This document shows, in pieces, positions 8,109 to 17,205 of a DNA stretch of 44,153 nucleotides. Location of the stretch: assembly GCA_016795545.1 (NCBI GenBank), contig JAEUGX010000093.1, forward strand, positions 1 to 44,153. The letters run 5' to 3'. Every line of letters starts with the position of its first letter. The stretch's first letter is position 1. Below the pieces are notes generated by a model. That model saw only the letters and a list, made by a program, of their open reading frames with translations. It did not search any database and had not been told where the DNA came from. The stretch is from Opitutaceae bacterium. Its GTDB lineage: Bacteria > Verrucomicrobiota > Verrucomicrobiia > Opitutales > Opitutaceae. The translations under genes were made by a program, and so were the position numbers.

Positions 8109-9497
8109 ATGACCGCGCTGAACGCCCCCGCCAACTTCAACTGGCCGCTGGCCTATGAGGCGGAAGCGCTGCTGGCGGCGCAGATCGGAGCTTTCCTCGC
8201 GCGCAACCCCTTCGCGGCGCGGCTGGCGGAGCGGATGCGGGCGGAGACGGGGACGGAGCTTTTCGAATGGGTCGATCACCTGGTGGTGGCGCCGGAGCAT
8301 GAGCCGGCGTTTCGCGCCGCCGGATTCCAGCCGGAAGGCGTCGACGCGCCGGCGGGGCACACGGTGCTGGCGCACCCGCACGCGATGCTGCCGCGGGTGC
8401 TGGTGGCGGGGGTGGCGGCGGCCTGGCCGGCGACGGTGGCGGTCAGGCCCGAGCACCTGGCCGACTTCATGGCGCGCCAGCAGATCACGGGCGAACCCGA
8501 GGGCGCGCCCGGTGCGCGCTACCGGAGCGTCGTGGTCGACGCGGGAAGCGGCGCGGTGCTCCGGGCCGTCGAGCGGCTGGGCTACCGCGGTTTCATGCCG
8601 GCGGAGCCTCGGCCGGGGTTCGCGGCGGACCTGCTGCGGGCGCGCGAGCTGTTCCGGGCGCGCCGTCGCGATTTCCCGCACGACGACGAGGGCGTGCGCG
8701 AGGCGTTCGCAGTGGGCCGGCGGGCGGTGGCGCTGGTGGGGGTCGACACGGCCTGCGAGCTGTTCTTTGCCGAGGAGCGGCGCTACTGGGAGCTGCGCAA
8801 CCGGGCGGCGCGCGTGCAGAAGAACCGCCAGGACCGGCTGGGGCTCGGCTGGGCGAACCACGATCACCACACCTTCCGGTGCTCGCGGCGGTATTTCCCC
8901 GAGCTGGTGCGTTTCCTCGAGACGCTCGGCCTGGCGAAGCGCGAGCGGTTCTACGCGGGCGCCGAGGCCGGCTGGGGGGCGCAGGTCATGGAGGCGCCGG
9001 CGGTCGGCATCGTGGTCTTCGCCGACGTCGACCTGCTGCCGGCCGAGGTGGACCGGGATTACGCGGCGCTGCGGCTGCCCGAGATCGACGAGGCGCGCAC
9101 GGTCGGCACCTGGTGCGGGCTGCACGGCGACAGTTTCCTGCAGGCGGGCATGCACCACCTCGAGGCCCGCTTCAACTTCCCGCTCCTGCGCGAGCAGCTG
9201 GCGGCGGAGGGCATCGCGACGATGCGGCCGTTCTCCGACTTCCCCTTCCTCAAGCAGGCCTTCACCGAGGGCGAACGCTGGCCCGTGGACCCGCGCCGGG
9301 CCGAGGCGCTGCGCGACCGCGGCATCATCACGCCCGAGCAGTGCGCGGCCTTCATCCGCGACGGCGCCATCGGCAGCCACCTGGAGAACCTCCAGCGCCA
9401 GGGCGGCTTCAAGGGCTTCAATCAAAAGGCCGTGAGCGCGATCATCGCGGCGACCGACCCCCGCCGGGTGCAGGCGGCCGCCTCCCCGCCGGCTTAG
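8109..9497 (+). CDS. hglS: DUF1338 family 2-oxoadipate dioxygenase/decarboxylase (HglS-like)
   Basis: The 462-residue product matches the long DUF1338 family (E. coli YdcJ, Pseudomonas HglS, about 450-465 aa). HglS is a non-haem Fe(II) enzyme of VOC fold that turns 2-oxoadipate plus O2 into D-2-hydroxyglutarate and CO2 in lysine breakdown. Candidate metal-ligand histidines are His57 in FEWVDHLVVA and one of the histidines in HDHHTFR (251-257); the third ligand is probably a glutamate that I could not fix. ATG 8109 is preferred over an upstream in-frame ATG at 8034, because the extra 25 residues look like untranslated leader and conserved sequence begins shortly after 8109. It is followed 52 bp later by saccharopine dehydrogenase, which supports the lysine role. 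Function is inferred from family and context. Confidence 0.78.
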   Translation: MTALNAPANFNWPLAYEAEALLAAQIGAFLARNPFAARLAERMRAETGTELFEWVDHLVVAPEHEPAFRAAGFQPEGVDAPAGHTVLAHPHAMLPRVLVAGVAAAWPATVAVRPEHLADFMARQQITGEPEGAPGARYRSVVVDAGSGAVLRAVERLGYRGFMPAEPRPGFAADLLRARELFRARRRDFPHDDEGVREAFAVGRRAVALVGVDTACELFFAEERRYWELRNRAARVQKNRQDRLGLGWANHDHHTFRCSRRYFPELVRFLETLGLAKRERFYAGAEAGWGAQVMEAPAVGIVVFADVDLLPAEVDRDYAALRLPEIDEARTVGTWCGLHGDSFLQAGMHHLEARFNFPLLREQLAAEGIATMRPFSDFPFLKQAFTEGERWPVDPRRAEALRDRGIITPEQCAAFIRDGAIGSHLENLQRQGGFKGFNQKAVSAIIAATDPRRVQAAASPPA

Positions 9498-9549
9498 CCG
9501 CCGGTCGCCTCTCGGCGCGGCGGGGCATCCGGCTCCGGACTATCTTCCC

Positions 9550-10653
9550 ATGAAAATCGGAATCATCGGCGCCGGCAAAGTCGGCGGCACCATCGCCACC
9601 CTCCTGGAATCCTGCCGCTTCTGCCGCAGCGTCACCCTGGCCGACGTGCGCGCGGGCGCGGACCTGGCCGGGCTGCGCAAGGCGCGCTTCGTGCAGGTCG
9701 ACGTCAAGCGCGCGGCCGCGCTCGCCGGCCTGGTCCGCGGCTTCGACGCGGTCGTCAGCGCGGCCCCGTACTACCTCAACCGGGCCATCGCCGGCGCCTG
9801 CGCGCGGGCGGGGGTGTCCTACTTCGACCTGACCGAGGACGTGGCGACGACCGCCCACGTCGAGCGGCTGGCGGCGAAGTCGCGGGGCACGTTCATGCCG
9901 CAGTGCGGGCTGGCCCCGGGGGCGATCAACATCGTCGGCGGCTCGCTGGCGGCGTCGCTGCGCGACGTGCGGAACTGCGAGATGCGGGTCGGGGCGCTGC
10001 CGCTGAACGCCGGCAACCAGATGAAGTACTATCTGAGCTGGAGCACGGCGGGCCTGATCAACGAATACTGCCAGGTCGGGGAGGCGCTGCACGGCGGCCG
10101 GCGCGTGACGACGATGCCGCTCGACGGCGTCGAGCGGATCACGATCGACGGCACCGAGTACGAGGCGTTCAACACCTCGGGCGGCGTGGCCACCATGTGC
10201 CAGACATTCGCGGGGCGGGTGGGAGAGCTCAATTACAAGACCCTGCGCTACCCGGGGCACCGGGACCTGATGAAATTCCTGCTCTACGACCTCAACCTCG
10301 CGCCGCGCCAGGAGCTGGTGACGCAGATCTTCGACCAGGAGGTGCCGCTCACGGAGTCGGACGTCGTGGTCTTCTACGTGAGCGTGGTCGGCACCGAGCC
10401 CGGCGGCGGACTGAGGCAGCGGAGTTTCATCAAGAAGCTGCACGGGGCCACGGTCCAGGGCCGGAAGCTGAACGCCATCCAACTCACCACGGCGGCCGGC
10501 ATCGTCGGGGTCCTGGAACTGTATGCCCGCGGTCGGATCGGCCCGGGCTTTGTGCGCCAGGAGTCGGTGGCGCTGCAGGATTTCCTCGGCACGCGCTGGG
10601 GCGGGCGCGTTTACGGGGCCCCGGTTGCCGGCTTGCGTGCCGGCGGCGGATAG
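9550..10653 (+). CDS. Saccharopine dehydrogenase family protein (lysine catabolism)
   Basis: A 367-residue Rossmann enzyme with the nucleotide-binding loop GIIGAGKVGG at residues 4-13. It has the saccharopine dehydrogenase C-terminal block, including AFNTSGGVATMC, GELNYKTLRYPGHRDLMKF and a VPLTESDVVVFYVSV strand. Members split saccharopine into glutamate and 2-aminoadipate 6-semialdehyde using NAD(P). Related enzymes make carboxynorspermidine, so sequence alone leaves some doubt. The next gene encodes an ALDH7-type semialdehyde dehydrogenase and the previous one a 2-oxoadipate dioxygenase, which favours lysine degradation. Spacing to the previous stop is 52 bp, fitting one transcript. No lysine-ketoglutarate reductase, its usual partner, is in the window. 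Confidence 0.85.
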   Translation: MKIGIIGAGKVGGTIATLLESCRFCRSVTLADVRAGADLAGLRKARFVQVDVKRAAALAGLVRGFDAVVSAAPYYLNRAIAGACARAGVSYFDLTEDVATTAHVERLAAKSRGTFMPQCGLAPGAINIVGGSLAASLRDVRNCEMRVGALPLNAGNQMKYYLSWSTAGLINEYCQVGEALHGGRRVTTMPLDGVERITIDGTEYEAFNTSGGVATMCQTFAGRVGELNYKTLRYPGHRDLMKFLLYDLNLAPRQELVTQIFDQEVPLTESDVVVFYVSVVGTEPGGGLRQRSFIKKLHGATVQGRKLNAIQLTTAAGIVGVLELYARGRIGPGFVRQESVALQDFLGTRWGGRVYGAPVAGLRAGGG

Positions 10654-10772
10654 CTACTCAGCTCCGATGCCTGTCCCGGCCGGCGCCGTTCCCCATTCTC
10701 CCGCAACCCGGAACCCGGGTTGCGGGGCGCCCGTCCGCGCTCCCTGACCTTCGCCTTCGTTTCAACAAGACC

Positions 10773-12338
10773 ATGGCCGCATCCGCCTCGACTTCCGCCG
10801 CCGCCGTCGCGCGCGCGATCTTTCCCCGTCTCGGACTTTCCGTCCGGAAAGTGAATCCCGGCGCGTTCTGGGGCGAGTGGGGCGGTGGCGGCGCCGTGCT
10901 GGAGTCGCGCACGCCGATCGACGGCAGCGTGCTCGGCCGCGTCGCGTCGGCGGCGCCCGCCGATTACGAGCGGGCGGCCGGCGCCGCGCACGCGGCCTTC
11001 CTGGCCTGGCGCAGCGTGCCGGCCCCGCAGCGCGGCGAGGTGATCCGCCGGTACGGCGAGGCCCTCCGCGCGCTGCGGCCGGAACTGGGCCGGCTCGTGT
11101 CGCTGGAAACCGGCAAGATCGTGGCGGAAGGCGAGGGGGAGGTGCAGGAGATGATCGATATTTGCGACTTCGCCACCGGCCTGTCGCGCCAGCTCCACGG
11201 GCTCACGATCGCGTCGGAGCGTCCCGGACACCGGCTGATGGAGGCCTGGCATCCGCTCGGCGTGGCCGGCATCATCTCGGCCTTCAATTTTCCGGCGGCC
11301 GTCTGGGCCTGGAACAGCGCCCTGGCCGTCACCTGCGGCGACGCGACGCTGTGGAAGCCGTCCGAGAGGACGCCGCTGACGGCGATCGCCTGCATCCGGC
11401 TGGCGGAGCGGGTGTGCCGCGACTGCGGCGTCAACCCCGCGATCTTCGCGCTGGCCGTGGGCGACGGGCCCGGGCTCGGTGAACGGATGGCGGCGGACCG
11501 GCGGCTGCCGCTGGTCTCCGCGACCGGCTCGACGCGGATGGGCCGACGCGTGGGCGAGGTGGTGGCGCGCCGGTTCGGCCGGTCGCTGCTGGAGCTGGGC
11601 GGCAACAACGCGGTGATCGTCGCACCCTCCGCCGACCTGAAGATGGCGGTCCGGGCCATCCTGTTCGGCGCGGTCGGGACCGCGGGCCAGCGCTGCACGA
11701 CGACGCGCCGGCTCATCGTGCATGAATCGGTGAAGGCGCCGCTGGTCGAGGCGCTGATCGCCGCGTACCGGCAGGTGACGATCGGCAACCCGCTGCGGCC
11801 GGGCACGCTCATGGGGCCGCTGATCGACTTGGCCGCCGTGCAGGGCATGCAGCAGGCGCTGGCCGAGGTGCGGCGCCGCGGCGGACGGATCCTCTACGGG
11901 GGCGAGCCGCTGACCGGCCGGGCGTATCCGGGCGGGCGGTACGTGACCCCGTGCCTGGCGGAGGCGCGCAACGACTGGCCGGTTGTGCAGCGGGAGACGT
12001 TTGCGCCCATCCTCTACGTCATGACCTACCGCGACTACGCCGAGGCCATCGCGCTGCAGAACGCCGTGCCGCAGGGGCTGAGTTCGGCGATCTTCACCCT
12101 CGACATGCGGGAGGCGGGGCAATTCCTGTTCGCGAGCGGCAGCGACTGCGGCCTCGCCAACGTGAACCTCGGTACGAGCGGCGCCGAGATCGGCGGCGCC
12201 TTCGGCGGCGAGAAGGAGACGGGCGGCGGGCGCGAGAGCGGCAGCGACGCCTGGAAATCCTACATGCGCCGCCAGACGGTGACCGTGAACTATTCGGATG
12301 CCCTGCCGCTGGCGCAGGGAATCAAGTTTGGCGAGTAG
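10773..12338 (+). CDS. ALDH7-type 2-aminoadipate 6-semialdehyde dehydrogenase
   Basis: A 521-residue aldehyde dehydrogenase of the antiquitin/ALDH7 length and style. Catalytic Glu274 sits in LLELGGNNAVI and catalytic Cys308 in GTAGQRCTTTRR; the 34-residue spacing is standard for the superfamily. The C-terminal GAFGGEKETGGGRESGSDAW block is characteristic of ALDH7. ALDH7 oxidises 2-aminoadipate semialdehyde to 2-aminoadipate, the step after saccharopine dehydrogenase. The start was set at ATG 10773, which gives the family length; the same frame is open further upstream without recognisable sequence. The gap to the preceding gene is 119 bp, so a separate weak promoter is possible. It is convergent with the universal stress gene. 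Confidence 0.88.
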   Translation: MAASASTSAAAVARAIFPRLGLSVRKVNPGAFWGEWGGGGAVLESRTPIDGSVLGRVASAAPADYERAAGAAHAAFLAWRSVPAPQRGEVIRRYGEALRALRPELGRLVSLETGKIVAEGEGEVQEMIDICDFATGLSRQLHGLTIASERPGHRLMEAWHPLGVAGIISAFNFPAAVWAWNSALAVTCGDATLWKPSERTPLTAIACIRLAERVCRDCGVNPAIFALAVGDGPGLGERMAADRRLPLVSATGSTRMGRRVGEVVARRFGRSLLELGGNNAVIVAPSADLKMAVRAILFGAVGTAGQRCTTTRRLIVHESVKAPLVEALIAAYRQVTIGNPLRPGTLMGPLIDLAAVQGMQQALAEVRRRGGRILYGGEPLTGRAYPGGRYVTPCLAEARNDWPVVQRETFAPILYVMTYRDYAEAIALQNAVPQGLSSAIFTLDMREAGQFLFASGSDCGLANVNLGTSGAEIGGAFGGEKETGGGRESGSDAWKSYMRRQTVTVNYSDALPLAQGIKFGE

Positions 12339-12402
12339 GGTGGCTGGCGGCGCTGGGCCTGCTCTGCCACTACATTCACGGTTCCGCTCCCTTTTTTCCG
12401 GG

Positions 12403-12454
12403 GTGGGTCAATTTACGTGCCCGTCAGTGGGTCAATTTTATCTGCCCGTTGACA
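12403..12454. mobile_element. Solo IS21-family-like terminal repeats
   Basis: Two head-to-tail copies of a motif lie back to back: GTGGGTCAATTT...TGCCCGTCA (12403-12426) and GTGGGTCAATTT...TGCCCGTTGACA (12427-12454). Multiple internal repeats of GTGGGTCAATTTT ending in ...GTTGACA are typical of IS21-family termini, whose outermost bases are CA/TG. In this orientation the element would extend leftwards, but the ALDH gene stops only 64 bp away and no istA or istB is present. This is best read as a relic end. It sits in the convergent gap between the ALDH gene and the universal stress gene. Confidence 0.5.
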
Positions 12455-12561
12455 CGCTATCCCCGGCGCCTGCCCGTGGGACGGAAGCAATGGCGTGAGA
12501 TCGGGCTCAATCCCCCTCTCTCGACTGCATGATCCCGGCTTAGACTCTCCCTTGGGCAGGG

Positions 12562-13014
12562 CTATTCGTACGCCTTGTCCTCGGGCGGGAGCAGGATGAC
12601 GCCGCAGGTGGCCTGCTTGATCACGCCGCTGGCGGTGCTGCCGACGAGGAGGTCGTAGATCCGGCCGTGGCCGTGCGAGCCCATGATGATGAAGTCGGCG
12701 CGGGCGCGCTTGGCTTCCTTCAGAATCAGCGGCACCGGCCGGCCGGAGAGCATGCGCACGGAGCACTCAATGCCGGCGCGCGCGAACGTGCGCGCGTGGG
12801 CGGCGAGCTTGCGCTCCGCCTCCTCCTCGGCGACGGCCACCGCCTCCGCGATGGCCTCGGGCGGCAGCGCCGAGCGGGCGGAGGCGATGTACGGCGGCTG
12901 GACGACGTGCAGCAACGCGACCCGGCCCGCGAAGGCCCGGGCGAAGGACAGGGCCGACTCGATCACGTCGGCCGTGACCGGGGAGAAATCAACCGGCAGC
13001 AGGAACGTTTTCAT
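12562..13014 (-). CDS. Universal stress protein, UspA family
   Basis: A 150-residue single Usp domain. It begins MKTFLLPVDFSPVT, with the usual first strand and nucleotide-contacting Asp. It ends with the ATP-binding signature GSHGHGRIYDLLVGSTA leading to CGVILLP, which fits G-x2-G-x9-G-S/T. This suggests an ATP-binding member rather than the ATP-free UspA type. Such cytosolic dimers are induced by starvation or stress; the biochemical role is usually unknown. It is transcribed alone, 75 bp downstream of the stop of the Tat-signal oxidoreductase gene on the same strand, so co-transcription with that gene is possible. Confidence 0.9.
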   Translation of the reverse strand: MKTFLLPVDFSPVTADVIESALSFARAFAGRVALLHVVQPPYIASARSALPPEAIAEAVAVAEEEAERKLAAHARTFARAGIECSVRMLSGRPVPLILKEAKRARADFIIMGSHGHGRIYDLLVGSTASGVIKQATCGVILLPPEDKAYE

Positions 13015-13089
13015 GCCGTCACCCTAGCACGCCGGCGCCGCCGGGGAAAGCGCGGGTTCCGGCGGGAACGGCGGGGGCCTGGGATCGGG

Positions 13090-14571
13090 TCAGGTGCGCC
13101 GCGCGTTGCGGTCCGGCATGGGCAGCGGGCCGGTGCGGTCCGGCATGGGCGAGTAGTCGGGGCGCGCGAGGCCGTGCACCTGCTGCTGGACCGCGACGGA
13201 ACGGCCGGTGACGAAGGACTCGTTGGCGGCGGCCCCGATCAGGATCGAGCAGGCGCCGGCCCGCTCGTCGGCCGCGCGCCGGTACGGGTCGGCGGGCGGC
13301 TGCGGCAGGAAGAGATCGTCGAGCATGATCTGGTCGCCGCCGCCGTGGCTGCCCGTGCCGCTCCAGGGCGCGACCGGCCGCGCGGCGCCCCGCAGCGGGA
13401 TCACGCGGGTCGTCACCCCGTCGTCGGCGATGCCGCCCTGCACCGTGTCGGTGCCGCTCACGTAGGTCGACTCGACGATCGCATGCTCGAGCCGGCCCTT
13501 GGTGCCGTTGAACGCGATCTGGTAGCCCTCCCAGGAATTGAAGGCATTGAGCGAATAGCTGAGCGTCGCGCCGGTGTCGTAGCCGACGATCACGTTCATC
13601 GTGTCCTCGATGTCGATGTCGGGACGGAACACGCACCGGTCGCGGAAGTAGCCGTCGTGCACCTCCTGGTCGAGGTACAGCTCCTTGAGCTGCGGATTCG
13701 CGGCCAGGCTCATGAAGAACCCGCACCGGTCCTGCTCGGGGCAGGTGTGGCAGCGCTCGTGGTGCGACTGCAGGCCGAAACGCTTCGCCATGGCCGGCGT
13801 GTAGAACTCGCGCTTGCCGGTCGCGCTGACGCTGACGGGCACGGCCCCGAGCCACCAGTTGACGAGATCGAAATGGTGCGTGGCCTTGTGAATCATGAGC
13901 CCGCCGGAGTTCCGCTTCTGGCTGTGCCAGCGGCGGAAATAGTCGGCGCCATGGCTGGTGTTGAGCAGCCAGTGAAAATCCACCGAAAGAATCTCGCCGA
14001 TCTCCCCGCTCATCAGGATGTCCTTCACCTGCGTTCGGGGTGGCGAGTAGCGGTAATTGAAGAGGACACGGACCTGTTTTCCGGTGCGCCGACGCGCGTC
14101 GAGGATGCGCTGGCACTTCTCCGGGGTGGTGGTCATCGGCTTCTCGGTGATGGTGTCGACGCCCGCTTCCATCGCGCGGACCAGGTACTCGTCGTGGGTG
14201 GCGTCGACCGTGGTGACGATCAGGTAGTCGGGCTTGGTCTCCGCCAGCATGCGGTCGAAATCCGTGTGGAGGTAGCCGGGCGGCGGCTGGGCGCCGTGTT
14301 TGGCCGAGAGTTTCCGCGCGACTGCGACGCGGCCGGGATTGAGGTCGCAGACGCCGACCAGTTCCGCGTGCTCGCGGTAGTCCTTCTCGATGGCCGCCTG
14401 ATACATGGTGTGGCGGGCGCCGAGGCCAACGATCGCGTAGCGGCGGCGGCGGCGGACGGTTGAGGCGGCCAGGGCGGGCGGGCCGCCGAGCGCCAGGCCG
14501 AGGCCGGCGGCGGAGAGGGTTTTGACGAAGGCGCGGCGATCGACGCCGGAGGCACGGCTGGTTTCGGACAT
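13090..14571 (-). CDS. Gfo/Idh/MocA family oxidoreductase with Tat signal
   Basis: A 493-residue NAD(P)-dependent sugar dehydrogenase-like protein. Residues 12-17 are the twin-arginine motif RRAFVK, followed by a hydrophobic stretch, AGLGLALGGPPALA, so it is likely exported folded with its cofactor. After the signal come a Rossmann strand YAIVGLGARHTMYQ and the family EKP motif (TEKPMTTTPEKC near residue 140). The C-terminal domain has a CHTCPEQDRCGFF cysteine segment. Exported Gfo/Idh/MocA proteins are abundant in Verrucomicrobiota and Planctomycetota and often act on polysaccharide-derived sugars or glycosides. The substrate here is unknown. It is divergent from the EF-hand membrane protein gene. 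Confidence 0.88.
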   Translation of the reverse strand: MSETSRASGVDRRAFVKTLSAAGLGLALGGPPALAASTVRRRRRYAIVGLGARHTMYQAAIEKDYREHAELVGVCDLNPGRVAVARKLSAKHGAQPPPGYLHTDFDRMLAETKPDYLIVTTVDATHDEYLVRAMEAGVDTITEKPMTTTPEKCQRILDARRRTGKQVRVLFNYRYSPPRTQVKDILMSGEIGEILSVDFHWLLNTSHGADYFRRWHSQKRNSGGLMIHKATHHFDLVNWWLGAVPVSVSATGKREFYTPAMAKRFGLQSHHERCHTCPEQDRCGFFMSLAANPQLKELYLDQEVHDGYFRDRCVFRPDIDIEDTMNVIVGYDTGATLSYSLNAFNSWEGYQIAFNGTKGRLEHAIVESTYVSGTDTVQGGIADDGVTTRVIPLRGAARPVAPWSGTGSHGGGDQIMLDDLFLPQPPADPYRRAADERAGACSILIGAAANESFVTGRSVAVQQQVHGLARPDYSPMPDRTGPLPMPDRNARRT

Positions 14572-14736
14572 GGGAGGCGGGGTTGGGGTGACGGGACGAG
14601 CAGGAGGATGGCCACCCGGAGAAAGACCGCAAGCCCTTCACCATCCGGGAAAAGTCGCCGCGGATGCGGTGTCTTCGCGTTTGCCAAAGCACGCCGATGC
14701 GGAAAAGCTCGAAAACTCGTCAACTCCCTCAATCAC

Positions 14737-16914
14737 ATGCACACCTGGAAATTCTTTCGGACCGGCGGGCTTGATCAGGTCTCGCTCGAGACCGGCGCCG
14801 ACCTTCTCAACCTGGAGCACTTGGATCAGAAACTGTGGGTTGCCCTCAGCTGCCCGGTAAAGGGCCTCGAACTCGACGAGAAGACGCTCGCGATGATCGA
14901 CGCCGACGGGGACGGCCGCATCCGTGTGCCGGAATTGATCGCGGCAATCAAGTGGGCGGCCACCCGACTCAAGGAGCCGGGCGACCTTTTGCAAGGCGGC
15001 GAGTCATTGCCACTGGCGGCGATCAACGATGCCGTTCCCGAAGGCAAGGTGCTGCTGGCCTCCGCGCGTCAGGTGCTGGCCAATCTCGGCAAGAAGGGAG
15101 CCGAGGTCATTTCCGCGGCCGATGCGGCCGACACGGCCAAGATCTTCTCCGCCAGCCCGCTCAACGGCGACGGCGTGATCTCACCCGAGGCCACTGAGGA
15201 TCCGGCGGCGCAGGCCTTAATCAAGGACATCATCGCTTGTTTCGGTGGTACCCATGATCGTACCGGCACGGTGGGCGTCACCTCAGACAAGGTTGACGCC
15301 TTTTTCACCGAACTCGCCGCGTACACCGCGTGGGTCGAGCAGAGCTCGGCAAAGGATATCGCGGTTCTGGGCGCCGCCACCGATGCGGCCTGTGCGGCCC
15401 TCAAGGCCGTGCGCGCCAAAGTGGAGGACTATTACGCGCGCTGTCGCCTTGCCGCATTCGATTCACGTGCCACCGGAGCCTTAAATCGGGCGGAAAGCGA
15501 GTACCTTGCGATAGCCGCCAAAGACCTGAAAATCAGTGCCGAGGAAGTCGCCGGATTTCCGCTGGCACGAATTGAACCCAATCGCCCGCTGCCCCTGTTG
15601 GAAGGTGTCAATCCCGCCTGGGCTGAGGCGCTGGCCACCTTGCATCAGGCGGTCGTTACGCCGATCCATGGGTCGGGGAAGACCACTTTGTCGGAGCAGG
15701 AATGGCGGGCCTTGAACGCGAAGTTTGCGGCCTATGAGACATGGCTGGGCGGCAAGGCCGGGTCTGCCGTGGAGAAGCTCGGCCTGGCGCGGGTGAAGGA
15801 GATTCTGGCGGGCAAGGGCCGCGCGGTGCTGACGGACCTGATCGCGCAGGACAAGGCGCTGGAGCCGGAGTTCAAGGCGATCACCGACGTGGATCGCCTC
15901 ACGCATTATTACCGCGATCTGCGCGCGCTGCTGCACAACTTCGTGAACTTTGCCGATTTTTATTCGCGCGACCGCTGGGCCGTGTTCCAGGCCGGCACGC
16001 TGTATCTCGACAGCCGGAGCACGGAGCTGTGCATCCGGGTGGACGCGCCGAATCCGCTGGCCGCGATGAGCAAGGCGTACATCGCGTACGTCGACTGCAA
16101 GCGGCCCGGCGGGGCGGCGATGAAGATCGCGGCGTGCTTCACACAGGGCGACAGCGACTACCTGTTCGCCGGCCGCAACGGCGTGTTCTATGACCGGCAG
16201 GGACGCGACTGGGATGCGGTGATCACCGCGATTGTCGACAACCCGATCAGCATCCGGCAGGCCTTCTGGTCGCCGTACAAAAAATTCGTCCGGATGATCG
16301 AGGAGCAGATCGCCAAGCGCGCCGCCGCCGCCGAAGCGGCCTCGAGCTCGAAGCTGGCCAACGCCGCCGAGGCGACGGCGAACGCGGACAAGGCGAAGCC
16401 GGCCGAGCCCCCGAAGAAGGTCGATGTCGGCACGGTCGCCGCGCTCGGTGTCGCCATCACCGGCGCGATCAGCGCGCTGACCCTCATCCTCGGCTACGTC
16501 TTCCAGCTCCGGGCGTGGCAGTACCCGCTCGTGCTGCTCGGCCTGATGCTGGTCATCTCGGCACCGTCGATGATCATCGCCTGGCTGAAGCTGCGCCAGC
16601 GCACGCTCGGGCCCATCCTTGAGGGCAACGGCTGGGCGATCAACGGGCGCGTGAAGATCAACATCCCCTTCGGCTCGGCGCTCACCGACATCGCCGTGCT
16701 GCCGCCGGGCTCGCGGCGCTCGCTCGAGGACCCGTACGAGGACAAGGCGGCCAAGGCCAAGCGCCGGACGTTCGTCTTGCTTCTCGTGATGATGGCGCTG
16801 GCCGCCGTCTGGGTCCGCTGGGACCACAACCGTCGCGGTCATTACTTCTGGCAGGAACCGCCGCCCCCCGCGGCCGCCACGCCCGAGGCCGCCCCGGCCG
16901 CCAAGGCACCCTAG
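14737..16914 (+). CDS. EF-hand-containing membrane protein of unknown function
   Basis: A 725-residue protein; ATG 14737 starts MHTWKFFRTGGLDQV, where conserved-looking sequence begins. A canonical 12-residue EF-hand loop, DADGDGRIRVPE, spans residues 55-66, and a degenerate one (NGDGVISPE) lies near 140-150. A long soluble, helix-rich region follows. Then come an Ala-rich charged linker and two membrane helices near 566-588 and 594-615, a basic/acidic loop, and a third helix near 675-695 followed by a Pro/Ala-rich tail. The first about 1 kb has noticeably fewer GC-ending codons than the rest, visible by eye as more A/T third positions. Calcium binding is likely from the first loop; the function is not known to me. 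Confidence 0.8.
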   Translation: MHTWKFFRTGGLDQVSLETGADLLNLEHLDQKLWVALSCPVKGLELDEKTLAMIDADGDGRIRVPELIAAIKWAATRLKEPGDLLQGGESLPLAAINDAVPEGKVLLASARQVLANLGKKGAEVISAADAADTAKIFSASPLNGDGVISPEATEDPAAQALIKDIIACFGGTHDRTGTVGVTSDKVDAFFTELAAYTAWVEQSSAKDIAVLGAATDAACAALKAVRAKVEDYYARCRLAAFDSRATGALNRAESEYLAIAAKDLKISAEEVAGFPLARIEPNRPLPLLEGVNPAWAEALATLHQAVVTPIHGSGKTTLSEQEWRALNAKFAAYETWLGGKAGSAVEKLGLARVKEILAGKGRAVLTDLIAQDKALEPEFKAITDVDRLTHYYRDLRALLHNFVNFADFYSRDRWAVFQAGTLYLDSRSTELCIRVDAPNPLAAMSKAYIAYVDCKRPGGAAMKIAACFTQGDSDYLFAGRNGVFYDRQGRDWDAVITAIVDNPISIRQAFWSPYKKFVRMIEEQIAKRAAAAEAASSSKLANAAEATANADKAKPAEPPKKVDVGTVAALGVAITGAISALTLILGYVFQLRAWQYPLVLLGLMLVISAPSMIIAWLKLRQRTLGPILEGNGWAINGRVKINIPFGSALTDIAVLPPGSRRSLEDPYEDKAAKAKRRTFVLLLVMMALAAVWVRWDHNRRGHYFWQEPPPPAAATPEAAPAAKAP

Positions 16915-16945
16915 CCGGACCACGTCTGGATTTTCCCACCGCGTT

Positions 16946-16986
16946 CGCCGGAGCGAATCGATTCGCCCGGCGGACGCTGCTTTTTT
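16946..16986 (+). terminator. Candidate terminator after the EF-hand protein gene
   Basis: An inverted repeat begins 31 bp after the stop. CGCCGG and CCGGCG form the stem base, with one bulged A, extending through GCGAA/TTCGC to a TCGA loop (16946-16972). A run of six T lies at 16981-16986. The 8-bp gap between stem and T-run is longer than ideal, so termination efficiency is uncertain. Confidence 0.45.
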
Positions 16987-17205
16987 GCGGATCATGCCGC
17001 GCGCGGCCGCTGACCCCGCGACGGCGGCGCTTTTTGGCCTGCAAACCTTAAGCCTGCGGCAGAGGAACCACCCAGGTCCATATGGCCTCAAAAGTGCTTG
17101 AACATTGTGCATTATCCGGGATTCCTACCGCGCTCCAGACCACGACCGGCGACACAATTGGCTTGTTGTCAGTTAAATATGACAAAGTTTAGACATGAGC
17201 ATAAA

